The notes: a model not told the origin generated them from the letters alone. 64,000 nt of DNA from Alphaproteobacteria bacterium (GCA_022600345.1 JAHZKP010000096.1:27030-91029), one strand, 5' to 3'; shown: positions 40,599 through 54,201, numbered from the stretch's first letter. Made by a program: numbers and translations.

Positions 40599-41351
40599 AA
40601 GCCAATCGTTGATGCGCTGCCAGGCGGGCATATTGGAGATACCGGTGAAGAAGAATTTGTTGAGACCGACGGTAAAGACCAGCCAACCCCATAACGTGTG
40701 CTCGATAAAGACGGCCCAAAACGAACGGGTTGTTGCGTATCGATATGCCAAAAGCAAACCGATCAAAGTGGTGCCGATAATCGCAACGTAATTGTCGAAG
40801 ACGATGTGGGCGAAGCCGAACAGTGCACCGTTTGCGATCACCATCGCCCAGCGTAGATTGCCGAACAAAGCGCCATAGCGGTGGAAGAAGAACGTGCGGT
40901 AAACTAGCTCCTGGGTCAGCACCGAGACCAGCGGATAGAGGATCATCACGCGCTCGTAGGTCGCGTAGCGCTGGGTGGGGAAGGCCAGGAAACGATCCGG
41001 CATCTCCTGGGCGACGTAGGCAGCGACCATGCCGCCTGCAACGATGAAGACGGCCAGGATCGACAACAGATCGACCAGCTTGAAGCCCTTGATCAATTCC
41101 CGCCGCAACAGGAACCAGCGATCCCAAAGTAAGAATACGATGAAGGCGAGCATGACCGGCTGAAGGACCATGAACAGCGGCATGCGCTCGATGTGGACGG
41201 CATGCTTCAGGGCCAGTGGCAGGCCGACGAACAGCGCCATCAGCTCAATGGCAAGCCAGATGCGCATCAATACGCCAGGGCCGCCATAGCCCTCGCGAAC
41301 AACCGAGCCTCCGGCCGACAACCAGGGCGGCACCTTCAAGTCTCCGGCCAT
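40569..41351 (-). CDS. CPBP (CAAX) family intramembrane metalloprotease
   Basis: Multi-TM; VLTQELVYRTFFFHRYGALFG (E-x3-R motif) and NGALFGFAHIVFDNYVAI. Confidence 0.85.
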   Translation of the reverse strand: MAGDLKVPPWLSAGGSVVREGYGGPGVLMRIWLAIELMALFVGLPLALKHAVHIERMPLFMVLQPVMLAFIVFLLWDRWFLLRRELIKGFKLVDLLSILAVFIVAGGMVAAYVAQEMPDRFLAFPTQRYATYERVMILYPLVSVLTQELVYRTFFFHRYGALFGNLRWAMVIANGALFGFAHIVFDNYVAIIGTTLIGLLLAYRYATTRSFWAVFIEHTLWGWLVFTVGLNKFFFTGISNMPAWQRINDWLETIGRQVGL

Positions 41352-41372
41352 GGCTTTCCCCCGCCTTCCCGA

Positions 41373-41996
41373 TCAGCCCGTCTTGGTCAGCTTCTTGACG
41401 GCTGCCGAGATCTTGTGGCGGACGCGGTGCCAGCCCTTGGAACCTTCGGATGTCATCCAGTTCATTTGCAACGAGCGGCGCTGACCCTCGAAGGGATGGT
41501 GGCCATGCCAGGAATTGTCGGAACGCTTGAAGACCAGAAGCGTGCCATTGTCGGGGGGAACTTCCGTGACGTAGTCGTCGACGTCGGTGCCGCTATTGAG
41601 GATGCGCAGGCGCCCACCTTCCTGGTTCCAATTCTCATTCAGATACAAAAGAACCGTTATGATCTTGTCCTTGGAATCTGTGTGGATACGGCCGTCCTTG
41701 GAGCGTGTGTAGCCGCGAAGCGAATACATTTTCGGGCGGTCGTTCAGGTCGACGGCAAATTTCTGCTCGATGGCCTTTTGGAATTGGGGGCCGTCGAGTT
41801 CGTCGATGACCTCCTTGATGACCATGTTGGCCTCAAGGCTGTCGAGCGGATAGGAACCGCCCTTCTCGATATTGGGGTAGGTTTCGTTGATGGCGCGCAC
41901 ACTATCTGGGGACAGAAAGCCGGGGACCACGGTGAACGTATAGGGCTTGTCTGCCACATCGGCCTCAAGCAACTTGTCCAAGTTCAGGTGCGCCAT
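41373..41996 (-). CDS. 2OG-Fe(II) oxygenase family protein
   Basis: IHTDSKDKIITVLLYLNENW...EGGRLRIL...NGTLLVFKRSDNSWHGHHPF...RRSLQMNW; HxD...H and Arg motif. Confidence 0.85.
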   Translation of the reverse strand: MAHLNLDKLLEADVADKPYTFTVVPGFLSPDSVRAINETYPNIEKGGSYPLDSLEANMVIKEVIDELDGPQFQKAIEQKFAVDLNDRPKMYSLRGYTRSKDGRIHTDSKDKIITVLLYLNENWNQEGGRLRILNSGTDVDDYVTEVPPDNGTLLVFKRSDNSWHGHHPFEGQRRSLQMNWMTSEGSKGWHRVRHKISAAVKKLTKTG

Positions 41997-42072
41997 GTGA
42001 TTATCCTCAGATCCTATCGTGTCAGGTGCGGGGGCAGGCTTTGGCAGTTACCTTTACCACGAGTGCCGTGGC

Positions 42073-43095
42073 TTATCGTGTCAGTCCTGCCAGCATGTGT
42101 TTGCGACGCGCATAGCGCTGTTCGATTTCGGTTGCAATGGCCCGGGCGGCATCGATGGCGTGATAGTCCCAGCTTTCCAATTGACCGAAGGATGCAGGCA
42201 GTGGCCGGGTTGCCCCTTGCGCGCTCAATGCATCGTGGAAGCGGCTGAATTTCGGCGATCCGCCCGAGGGGGTGAAGACGTAAACCGGACGGCCGGTGGC
42301 GCAGGCTTCGCCGCACATGTTGACGCTGTCGGCTGTGACGATCAGGGCGTCGGCGGCGGCGAGAAAATTGGGATAGGGGTTGTCATCGCCGCCGGTCCAC
42401 AAAATGCGCGGGGCATCTTTGGTTGCCTTATCGGTAGCTGCGATCAACCGTTGATGGCTGCGGCGCGAAGAGGTGATCATGAAACTCGCGCCAAGCGCTG
42501 CCAGCGATGCCAGGCTTGACTCCAACCTGTCGTCGTCGGCTTCGGTAAATTTATATACCCCGTTCTTGCCGCCTAAGATGACGGCGATGCGGGGCCCCGG
42601 CAGGCCGCTGATCTCGGCGGGAAGATTGGCCCGCAGATCGGCCAGACGGCTTTGCGAAAAGCTGTGCGGAGATGTGGTGGTGGTGATGACGTTTGCGCCG
42701 CGCCGTTTGTCGTGGGCTGGCACCCAGATGAGGTCGGCGGTGTTGGCGCCAGACTTAGGGTCTTGCAGGACCACGGTATAGGTGGCGGGACCAGCCTTGC
42801 GGCGGATGGCGCGGACGTAGGGGATTGAGGCGCGCCCGGTGGCAATAACGAAGTCGGGCCAGGGCGGGGCAAAGCGGCTGCCGGGCTGTCCCAATTTTTC
42901 AGATGGGTTGACCGGGCCCCAAGGGGCCATCACGCGCCAGATGCCGGTCGGTTGGACGTCCTTCATTTCATAGTCGAGGCCCAGCGCATCGGCGACGCCG
43001 CGTGCCTGCACGACCATGCCGGCCTTGCCGTCTGTAATGATCCAGGCGCTTTTGCCCGCCAGCGGGCGGTCGGTGTCGGAGCTTTGTAGGTTCAT
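42073..43095 (-). CDS. mitochondrial-fission ELM1-family protein
   Basis: MNLQSSDTDRPLAGKSAWIITDGKAGMVVQARGVADALGL; VLQDPKSGANTADLIWVPAHDKRRGANVITT; VTADSVNMCGEACATGRPVYVF. Confidence 0.88.
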   Translation of the reverse strand: MNLQSSDTDRPLAGKSAWIITDGKAGMVVQARGVADALGLDYEMKDVQPTGIWRVMAPWGPVNPSEKLGQPGSRFAPPWPDFVIATGRASIPYVRAIRRKAGPATYTVVLQDPKSGANTADLIWVPAHDKRRGANVITTTTSPHSFSQSRLADLRANLPAEISGLPGPRIAVILGGKNGVYKFTEADDDRLESSLASLAALGASFMITSSRRSHQRLIAATDKATKDAPRILWTGGDDNPYPNFLAAADALIVTADSVNMCGEACATGRPVYVFTPSGGSPKFSRFHDALSAQGATRPLPASFGQLESWDYHAIDAARAIATEIEQRYARRKHMLAGLTR

Positions 43096-43315
43096 GAGGA
43101 CTTTCTGGCGCGCGCTGACGGTAATGTCGAGTGGTGAGGACAAAAAGCCTGTTGGGGTGGGGCGTTGGGGTTCGCCTGCATTTCGAATTGCGTCAGGCCG
43201 GTTTGCATCAGACTGATTTGAGTGAGGCGGGTCAATTGGGGGCGACACCTGCGCGAGGCTCGGTTACAAATGTTGCGTGTAACAGCCACTAAACTTACAG
43301 AAACCTGCGAGCAGA

Positions 43316-43795
43316 TTGACGGACATGGGCCTGACGCTTGATGCCATCGATTGGCGAATTTTGAAGGAACTGCAGGCGGACGGGCGGGTGACCAACGTCT
43401 TATTGGCGCAACGGGTCGGGTTGTCGGCGCCTGCCTGTCTCAGGCGGCTGCGCAACCTGGAGGAGGGCGGCCTGATTGAAGGCTATGCGGCGATGCTTGA
43501 TGAAGCCGCATTGGGCTTTACCTTGGTGGCCTATGCGATGGTGCGGCTGCACAATCAGGCGGAAGCGGATCTTCGGAGTTTCGAAGACCTGGTGCTGGGT
43601 TGGCCGCTGGTGCGCGAAGCCTACATGCTGTCAGGCGAGAGCGACTACATGCTGAAGTGCGTGGCGCCCGACATATCCAGCTTCCAGGATTTCGTCCTGA
43701 GCACGCTGACAGCCGCCCCCAATGTCGCAAGCGTCAAGACCTTCCTGACGATCCGCCGCGCCAAACGGGCACCGGGGGTGCCGGTGGGGGTTTGA
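43316..43795 (+). CDS. Lrp/AsnC family transcriptional regulator
   Basis: LDAIDWRILKELQADGRVTNVLLAQRVGLSAPACLRRLRNLEEGGLIEGYAAML; divergent from the ELM1 gene. Confidence 0.95.
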   Translation: MTDMGLTLDAIDWRILKELQADGRVTNVLLAQRVGLSAPACLRRLRNLEEGGLIEGYAAMLDEAALGFTLVAYAMVRLHNQAEADLRSFEDLVLGWPLVREAYMLSGESDYMLKCVAPDISSFQDFVLSTLTAAPNVASVKTFLTIRRAKRAPGVPVGV

Positions 43796-43911
43796 GATTG
43801 CGGGGTGTGGGGTGTGGCCGAGGCGGAAGTGAATTCCTAGGCAGCCGAAGTGGCACTCCAGAACTTTGTGCAACGCGAGGTGGTCGCTTTGGGGCAGCTT
43901 CGGGCACGCGT

Positions 43912-44835
43912 CTAAATCTGAGGCACCTGAAAAACAGGGCGAACGCTGGCAAACCGAGTGGCGGCCGCTTCACTGAACAAATCTTCGTCTTTCATGTAGT
44001 AGTGATGCGAGTATGGAAGTTCTGAAACGAAGGGGCCACAGCAACCGTAAGCATTAGCTGCGCCGCCGTCTCCGCCGCGAATGAAATGGTGATCAGACAC
44101 CAATTCCAAACCTCGGTCAGAGTCTGCGATGATTAGACCAAAGAGTTTTCGACTTTCTGGCCCGACTGATGGAAGCGGATTGTCACTCGAAATGCTATCG
44201 CCCCACGGAAACACCGTTTTCGATCCTGCTCCGCAGACATATTCCCATTCATCAGCAGAAGGAAGGCGCAAGCCCTCATCGGACAAAGAAGATTGCACTT
44301 CTTTCATAGAATAAAATACCCGTGTGATGGGTTTGAAAGAACCGTCATCCGAACGATCAATACGCACTTCAGCATGGTCCAATAGCGATGAAATACTGCC
44401 TACACTTGGATTGGATTGCAGCGCTTCAAAACCCTCATCGAAAATCGGATCGTCAAATTCCCCGGTTTGCCATACCTGATTGCGTCGACACTTTGCGACG
44501 AGTAGGGTTGGAATTTTTCTTACGCGCTTTGGCGTGAAAGAATATGCAAGATACTGCTGCAAGGTCCAATCGCTATCATCTTCATGCAATGAATCTATTT
44601 GGTCTTGGGTCGGGACGAAGGCGTCTACATCAAAACCCAGCGTGGCTTTCTCGCCGGGGCAAAGAACAAACTTCTCAGAACCAAGATGGAAATTGGCGAC
44701 GGCAAATTCTCGCCCAGCATATTCATGCTCGACAATGTCCGTGAACCTGAAATTCATCCCACTCCGTGCTGCTATACTTTTGCAGAACTGCTGCCGAGCA
44801 CTGTTCGACAGCGAGCACCATTCTTTCAAATCCAT
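43912..44835 (-). CDS. formylglycine-generating-enzyme/SUMF1-like domain protein
   Basis: 307 aa; LRLPSADEWEYVCGAGSKTVFPWGD is the SUMF1/FGE signature; C-term HHFIRGGDGG...ATRFASVRPVFQV. Lower GC than neighbours. Confidence 0.7.
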   Translation of the reverse strand: MDLKEWCSLSNSARQQFCKSIAARSGMNFRFTDIVEHEYAGREFAVANFHLGSEKFVLCPGEKATLGFDVDAFVPTQDQIDSLHEDDSDWTLQQYLAYSFTPKRVRKIPTLLVAKCRRNQVWQTGEFDDPIFDEGFEALQSNPSVGSISSLLDHAEVRIDRSDDGSFKPITRVFYSMKEVQSSLSDEGLRLPSADEWEYVCGAGSKTVFPWGDSISSDNPLPSVGPESRKLFGLIIADSDRGLELVSDHHFIRGGDGGAANAYGCCGPFVSELPYSHHYYMKDEDLFSEAAATRFASVRPVFQVPQI

Positions 44836-45171
44836 GCCCGTCCCCGGTTTCGGCCCGCTTCGTCAGAGCGAATTGCATCAGGTTCGGCAGCAACAAGCAA
44901 GAGTACCTCTTAAGGTCCGAAGCGGGTCAATATTGACCGTTGCGATCCACCATTATGCTGCGCCGCCGTTCGCCTGGATAATCAAGCATGACGCCATATA
45001 GCTTGATGGGAAAGAACTGCAATCATCTTATCCCGCTCATGGTCAAATCCACCCAGTAGACACCGCCTTGATGAGGGCGGCCTTTGGCTTTGTCGGAAGA
45101 CCTCACAGTTTCAGTCTTCCACTAAGAATTCGCTTTTAGCGCCCTTATAGCCGCCAGCAACGTGAGCCGGC

Positions 45172-45750
45172 CTACCTGCAATGAATGAACTTGTCGGGTG
45201 GGGCGTACATGAACATGCGGGCTGCCGTGCCGTATCCATCCATGCGGCGCAGGTCGAGAAGCCCCTTGCGGTGCAGGCGGACGGCTACGTCGCGAATGAG
45301 GTCTTCTTCGCGGGTTTCATACATCTTGCGGAAGAAGGGCCGTCCGCTGCGGCCGAAATAGTCTTCGGCGTATTTGAAATCCAATGCGCGTGAGCGAACA
45401 TAGCTCCGGAACTTGCGGTGGTAGGCACGCAGGTCTTTCGATGAGCATTGACCGGCCTGGCACAACGAGCCCACTTCCATGAGGGCTTTGTAGCGCTTGT
45501 ATAATCCGCGCCGTTTCATTTGCATCTGCCGGGCGCGGTAGGAATCGGAGATGTTTTTGCCAACGCTCAGTTTCTGGCTGGTGGTGTAGCAATCGGGTGC
45601 GCGATCGGCAGGCAGCGTCATGTCGGCGACGGCGCCGGTAAACATGAACATCTGGCGGATCAGAAAGGCAAGGACGAGCCCGGTTATGAGAGCGCCGGGC
45701 ATGGTCATCATCCAACCTGGCAGAATTGAGTTTTGATTGCTGCGGCTCAT
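45172..45750 (-). CDS. hypothetical membrane-anchored protein
   Basis: 192 aa; single N-term TM GALITGLVLAFLIRQMFMFTG; ATGA-type overlap with upstream ORF. Confidence 0.7.
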   Translation of the reverse strand: MSRSNQNSILPGWMMTMPGALITGLVLAFLIRQMFMFTGAVADMTLPADRAPDCYTTSQKLSVGKNISDSYRARQMQMKRRGLYKRYKALMEVGSLCQAGQCSSKDLRAYHRKFRSYVRSRALDFKYAEDYFGRSGRPFFRKMYETREEDLIRDVAVRLHRKGLLDLRRMDGYGTAARMFMYAPPDKFIHCR

Positions 45751-46502
45751 TTGCAGGGGTTCCTTCCGGGAATCGGTTCGATCAACTTGCCTTTGAAGAC
45801 TTTCGGGATGGACGTTCCAAAGAAACCGCCATACTCGCGTTTGGGAATGAAATAACCGGCCAGGATGAGGTCGTTGAGGGCTTCAAGGACGCGCCTGTCG
45901 GCTGTCAGTTCGAATGCCTTGAGTTGGTCGGCCTGAGGCTTGCCGTGCGAGAGCTTGTCGACGACGGTGTCGAAGTGCGAGGGGGCCAAGCGATCGCGGA
46001 AGAAGAGGAATTCGTTGCGCAGTTTGATGTAACCGCCGATCTGACCGACCAGTTCGGAGCGCTGATTGGGATCGCATAAGCGCTGGCGTTCGTTGCGCAT
46101 GACGCAATCGATGAAGACGACGTGCCTGCCCAGTTTGTTGCCGACGATTTGCAAGGATTGTTGGCGGAAGCTTCCCGGACCGCCGATCATGACGCCGCCT
46201 GATTTCGGGATCGGGCACTTGTTATAGAGATCCCTGGCGACCAGGGAGGTGTCGGCGCGGGCGCGTCTCAAGGAGGCTTCGTTGGGGGCGTTGCCGAATG
46301 TGTCGTTGCGGTGTTGTTCGTTCTGGCGGAGGAAATGGATCGCGGTATAAAACAGCCCGATTGCCATCAAGACACCGAAAACGAATTTGACTGCCTCGCT
46401 GGGGAACCGAAAGCCGGGTGTCTGCGGTTCTTCGAGCGACAGCTCCTCGCGAACGACGTGACGTGAAGCCGGTGGGTTTGTTCCACGTTTGCCGAAAGCC
46501 AT
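45747..46502 (-). CDS. hypothetical single-TM protein, translationally coupled to the following ORF
   Basis: 251 aa; TM AVKFVFGVLMAIGLFYTAIHFL; stop overlaps start of 45172..45750. Confidence 0.7.
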   Translation of the reverse strand: MAFGKRGTNPPASRHVVREELSLEEPQTPGFRFPSEAVKFVFGVLMAIGLFYTAIHFLRQNEQHRNDTFGNAPNEASLRRARADTSLVARDLYNKCPIPKSGGVMIGGPGSFRQQSLQIVGNKLGRHVVFIDCVMRNERQRLCDPNQRSELVGQIGGYIKLRNEFLFFRDRLAPSHFDTVVDKLSHGKPQADQLKAFELTADRRVLEALNDLILAGYFIPKREYGGFFGTSIPKVFKGKLIEPIPGRNPCK

Positions 46503-46681
46503 TTACCGGTCTCCTGGATTTGCGCAATTTACAAAACATTGAAGATAAATCTAAGCCACCAGAGTCTAAGCGCGGGTAAAGGCTGCAGCTGTGTATTCGG
46601 CTCCATCGGTTTAGGGTTTAGCGGATTTTAAAAACTGTTTCGGGCAGGGAATTCAGGTCAATCCAAGTGTATTGGGCAAAC

Positions 46682-46715
46682 GAAAGCCCCCGGCCGCAAG
46701 GCGCCCGGGGAACCG
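46682..46715 (-). terminator. probable terminator after greA
   Basis: Minus strand CCCCGGGCGCCTTGCGGCCGGGGGCTTTCGTTT. Confidence 0.6.
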
Positions 46716-46746
46716 TATTCTTCGTCAACTCGAAAAGGTGGACGGA

Positions 46747-47226
46747 TTACTTCCAGTCGATTGCCAGGACCTCGAAGGAACGCGGGCCTTTCGGGGTCGT
46801 CACTTCGACGCTGTCTCCGACTTCCTTGCCGATCAACGCGCGCGCAATCGGGGAAGAAATCGAGATCTTGCCGTCCTTCAGGTTGGCTTCCAGATCGCCG
46901 ACGATCATGTAGGCCGTCTCTTCGTCGGTGTCTTCATCGACGAGTTTAACGGTGGCGCCGAATTTGACCTTGTCGCCGGACATTTTCGTCACGTCAATGA
47001 CGTCGGCGCGGGACAGTTTGTCCTCCAGTTCGGCAATCGTTGCCTCGTTCAGCCCCTGGGCTTCCTTGGCGGAGTGATATTCGGCGTTCTCGGAGAGGTC
47101 GCCATGAGCACGGGCCTCGGAAATTGCCTGGATGATGCGCGGACGCTCGACGGATTTCAGGCGCTGAAGATCAGCCTGGAGCCGCTCGTATCCGTCCGTC
47201 GTCATTGGTACCCGTTCCGTGGACAT
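46747..47226 (-). CDS. greA: transcription elongation factor GreA
   Basis: [51 protein letters not shown]. Confidence 0.96.
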   Translation of the reverse strand: MSTERVPMTTDGYERLQADLQRLKSVERPRIIQAISEARAHGDLSENAEYHSAKEAQGLNEATIAELEDKLSRADVIDVTKMSGDKVKFGATVKLVDEDTDEETAYMIVGDLEANLKDGKISISSPIARALIGKEVGDSVEVTTPKGPRSFEVLAIDWK

Positions 47227-47336
47227 CGTTAATGCCTCCCACGCGGCCCGACCGTCGGTGGCGGGGCCAATTTTAAGTTTCGAACATGCATACTAGGAAT
47301 TGATTGCCCAGCTTAACGCTCAGGCCGTCAAGAAGA

Positions 47337-50618
<3,282 letters not shown>

Positions 50619-50775
50619 GGCGGGCGACTTCTATTGCAGAGTTAAGACTTTGGCTAGTGGGTGTTAGCCGTGCGGAAAAAGGCTGTCGGTAAAAGACCGC
50701 CCCTTGTGAGGGGGCGATCGGCAGGCGTTTACGGCTATCGGGGTCGACTGCCGTCGTGATGACTTTGTACGATTG

Positions 50776-50823
50776 TCACTGGGGACGCTTGTTACTGGGG
50801 ACGCTTGTTACTGCGGACGGTTG
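50776..50823. repeat. three tandem 16-bp repeats between carB and the ChaN-like gene
   Basis: tcactggggacgcttg / ttactggggacgcttg / ttactgcggacggttg. Confidence 0.85.
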
Positions 50824-51912
50824 CTACTCGGCCGGCTCCCCGGCCTTGGACTTCCTGGCTTTGTGGCGCTGCATTTGTTGGCGCATTTGTTCACATGGAT
50901 CGGTGCGGGCGGTGCGCGGAGTAAAAACCGCGAAATCGGCTGTTGGCTGACCGGTCGTGGCGTTCTTCACATAGGCACCAGGATCCGTTTCGCCAGCACT
51001 CACTTCGACGAAGGCGAGCGACACGACTTGATCGGTTTCGACGCCGCGCCGGGCAAGATACACCGGCACGCCACGGTCGGTACGCGTGTGTCCGTTGCCA
51101 GCGATCAGGATACCTCCTTTGCCCGAGGCGACCGATAACAGTGTGTCGGCCATGATGGCGTCTCGGAAACGCTGGATGAAGCTGACGCGTGGAATCGCCT
51201 TGTCGGGCAACATTGCGCAATGGGACTCGCGGATGTCTTTTGCCAGATCGTCATCGAGACCGCCGCCAAGTGGCTTGTCGAGCGCCAAACGGGATAGTTC
51301 ACCAGCGGCAAGTGCACTCTCGCCTTCTTTCGAGAGGCGCTGGGTGAATTTGCGGGAGACGCTGGCGGGGACAATCGAGATCTGCTCATAGAGCGCCTGC
51401 TTGATGATCGGGGCGTAGATCTTGAAGTCGGGCCAACCGCTCTTCGACCACTTCAGCATGCGTGCAAAATCGCGCGGTTTGCGCGGACGGGGCACCAGAA
51501 CATCGCGGCCGTAGAACTTGTCGAGGGCGGCATACTGGTCGGTGCGGACCATTTCCATGGCGATGATATCGATCTGGGGCGCACCCTCAACGATTCTTGA
51601 TCCGCGCAACTTCGAGATGGTGCGGATGGCCCAGGCCTGCCAGAGATGATGGTCGGCGTTATCATGCACCTCGCCCAGCAACACGAACCGGGCGAGAGCG
51701 AGCTGCGTGCCCAATTGGGCGGACGTGACGAATTCCTTTGATTTGGTTGACCAGATTTTGCCGACCAGGGGATGGTCGCGCAATTCATTCGACTGCCAAT
51801 CGGTCGGCGGCGGTGGTGGATCACGGTTATCGGCAAGCAACAGCGACCCGCCAAGGCCGAGGATGAAGACGGCCAGCAGCGCGGATACGAGATTTCTGTT
51901 CGTCCTGGTCAA
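50824..51912 (-). CDS. ChaN-family (haem-binding uptake/Tiki-like) protein
   Basis: ALARFVLLGEVHDNADHHLWQAWAI; IDIIAMEMVRTDQ; GILIAGNGHTRTDRGVPVYLA. Confidence 0.88.
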   Translation of the reverse strand: MTRTNRNLVSALLAVFILGLGGSLLLADNRDPPPPPTDWQSNELRDHPLVGKIWSTKSKEFVTSAQLGTQLALARFVLLGEVHDNADHHLWQAWAIRTISKLRGSRIVEGAPQIDIIAMEMVRTDQYAALDKFYGRDVLVPRPRKPRDFARMLKWSKSGWPDFKIYAPIIKQALYEQISIVPASVSRKFTQRLSKEGESALAAGELSRLALDKPLGGGLDDDLAKDIRESHCAMLPDKAIPRVSFIQRFRDAIMADTLLSVASGKGGILIAGNGHTRTDRGVPVYLARRGVETDQVVSLAFVEVSAGETDPGAYVKNATTGQPTADFAVFTPRTARTDPCEQMRQQMQRHKARKSKAGEPAE

Positions 51913-52023
51913 CGAGCGTTCCTCTAGGTCTTCGCGTTTAGGCGTGGCCGGCTGATCATCTCACGTGCGCGGCCGGGTTCGTGGCCGGGGTTGGGTTGGG
52001 CATGTCGCGGCGACTGGTGCCGG

Positions 52024-53214
52024 TCAAGCGTTGGCGCGGTGTTGGCGGATCGTTTCCACGAAACGTTCAAACAAGTAATGGCTATCTTGCGGCCCGGGCG
52101 AGGCTTCGGGGTGGTATTGCACCGAGAAGACCGGGCGGTCTGCAACCGCTATGCCGCAGTTGGAGCCATCAAACAGCGATACATGGGTTTCGGTGACGCC
52201 GTCTGGCAAGGACCGGCCATCGACGCTGAAGCCATGGTTCATCGAAGTTATTTCAACCTTGCCGGTTGTGTGATCCTTGACGGGATGATTGGCGCCATGG
52301 TGGCCCTGGTGCATTTTCTGGGTGTTCGCCCCAAGAGCGCGGGCCAGCATCTGGTGACCAAGGCAAATGCCAAACATCGGCACGCCCGCCTGCAGCAGCT
52401 TCTTGATTTCAGGGACCGCATATTGCCCCGTCGCGGCTGGATCTCCCGGCCCGTTCGACAAAAAGACCCCATCAGGATTGCGGTCCATGACGTCCTGGGC
52501 GGTCGCGGTCGCGGGCAGCACCGTCACCTTGCAGCCGGCTGAAGCCAGACAACGCAGGATATTGCGCTTCAAACCGAAATCTATGGCGACGACATGAACG
52601 TGTGGACTGTCCTGGCGACCGTATCCTTGCGGCCACGCCCAGCGGGTCTCATCCCATTCATAAGATTGGCCGGTGGTGACGTCGGGAACCAGGTCCATAC
52701 CCTCCAGGCCCGGCCAGGCTGCGGCCTGGGATTTCAGGTCGGCGAGGTCGAATTCACCATCGGGACTGTTGGCGATGACGGCGTTGGGCATGCCACCGGT
52801 GCGGATCAAGGCGGTCAGAGCGCGTGTATCGACGCCGGAAATGGCGATAATGTTGCGTTCCTTGAGCCAGGTATCCAGATCGCGGGCAGCGCGGTAGTTG
52901 GAGGGCTCAGTGATGGGCGCGCGCAAGACGCAGCCGCGAATTCCGGCACTGGCGGCGAGATTCGATGTCTCGATATCCTCGTCATTGACCCCAACGTTCC
53001 CTATATGAGGGAAAGTGAAGGTTATGATCTGGCCCGCATATGAAGGGTCGGTCAGGATTTCCTGGTACCCCGTCATGGCGGTGTTGAAGCATACTTCGCC
53101 CACGGCGCTGCCGATGGCGCCGAGGCCCTGGCCGGCGATCACCGTGCCGTCAGCCAAAATCAAGCGGGCTGTCGAATGTGCATCCGTCCAGCCGTGTGAC
53201 GTCGTCGTGCTCAA
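52024..53214 (-). CDS. carA: carbamoyl-phosphate synthase small subunit
   Basis: ARLILADGTVIAGQGLGAIGSAVGEVCFNTAMTGYQEILTDPSYAGQIITFTFPHIGNVG; MFGICLGHQML. Confidence 0.97.
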   Translation of the reverse strand: MSTTTSHGWTDAHSTARLILADGTVIAGQGLGAIGSAVGEVCFNTAMTGYQEILTDPSYAGQIITFTFPHIGNVGVNDEDIETSNLAASAGIRGCVLRAPITEPSNYRAARDLDTWLKERNIIAISGVDTRALTALIRTGGMPNAVIANSPDGEFDLADLKSQAAAWPGLEGMDLVPDVTTGQSYEWDETRWAWPQGYGRQDSPHVHVVAIDFGLKRNILRCLASAGCKVTVLPATATAQDVMDRNPDGVFLSNGPGDPAATGQYAVPEIKKLLQAGVPMFGICLGHQMLARALGANTQKMHQGHHGANHPVKDHTTGKVEITSMNHGFSVDGRSLPDGVTETHVSLFDGSNCGIAVADRPVFSVQYHPEASPGPQDSHYLFERFVETIRQHRANA

Positions 53215-53509
53215 GGGTCATCCCAATTGGTTGTGTGTGAATAGCCGGTGCCTACTGGCGCACCGCCTGAGGAGGATATAGTCGAGGAACGGCAACTATG
53301 AAAGATGCTTAGCTGGCTTCATTCCCCTTACGGGATGAAGACTATGCCGGATCGCAGTTGTTTGGGCAGTCCAAAGTCAATCCGTCGCAGCGAGAGCGCG
53401 CGGATGTATGGACACGATGCTAAAACCAAGTCAAAGACGTTCATCTCCGGCGGACTATCGAGCCCGCGGGGCAGCGGCCAATTAGAAGCTCAGTTGTAGG
53501 GGAGACTCC

Positions 53510-53983
53510 ATGCGCGAGCGCTTAAATCAATCCATGAAAGAGGCGATGAAGTCAGGCGACAAGAAGCGCCTGTCGACGCTGCGGCTGGTTAATGCTGCCA
53601 TAAAGGATCGCGATATCGCTGCCCGGGCGGACGAAAAGGGTCAGGCAACGGGAAGCGATAAGATCGGTGAGCCGGAAATCCTGGCGCTGCTGCAGAAGAT
53701 GATCAAACAGCGCCGCGATTCGGCCGACACGTATCGAAAGGGTGGCCGGGAAGAACTGGCGGAAGGTGAGGAAGCCGAGATCGCCATCATTGAAGAATAT
53801 CTGCCGCAACAGATGGGTGACGAGGAGGTTCGCGAGGCCGTGAAATCGGCGATCGAGGAGACCGGCTGCTGTGGGCTCAAGGATATGGGCAAGATCATGG
53901 GCGTTTTGAAGAAGCGCTACACAGGGCGGATGGATTTCGGCAAGGCCAGCGCAATCGTAAAAAGTGCGTTGAAGGAGAGTTGA
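53510..53983 (+). CDS. GatB/YqeY domain protein
   Basis: MRERLNQSMKEAMKSGDKKRLSTLRLVNAAIKDRDIAAR; EIAIIEEYLPQQMGDEEV. Confidence 0.95.
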   Translation: MRERLNQSMKEAMKSGDKKRLSTLRLVNAAIKDRDIAARADEKGQATGSDKIGEPEILALLQKMIKQRRDSADTYRKGGREELAEGEEAEIAIIEEYLPQQMGDEEVREAVKSAIEETGCCGLKDMGKIMGVLKKRYTGRMDFGKASAIVKSALKES

Positions 53984-54201
53984 AGCCAGGCGATATGCCG
54001 GCCTCGCTGTTTGCTTGTCTGGCGGTGGATAACCTGTCGATAGAGCGGTGGACGGCTTGTTGGCGGCTGCGTGCGGAGGGAGCTCTTGATACTGATTGGG
54101 GCAACCCGGGTGGGCGAATCGATTAGATATTACGGTGTTTGAAGCTGCGTTGGGGTGATGGCTAGATCCTTGCCCTCGGCGCTACTTTACGGCTGGATAC
54201 A

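Noticed and set aside
41193-42248. 351-aa plus-strand ORF
   Set aside because: Antisense to the 2OG-Fe(II) oxygenase and to parts of the CPBP and ELM1-family genes, all of which have clear motifs.
43912-44835. Diversity-generating retroelement target
   Set aside because: SUMF1-like fold suggested it, but no reverse transcriptase and no template-repeat pair were seen nearby.
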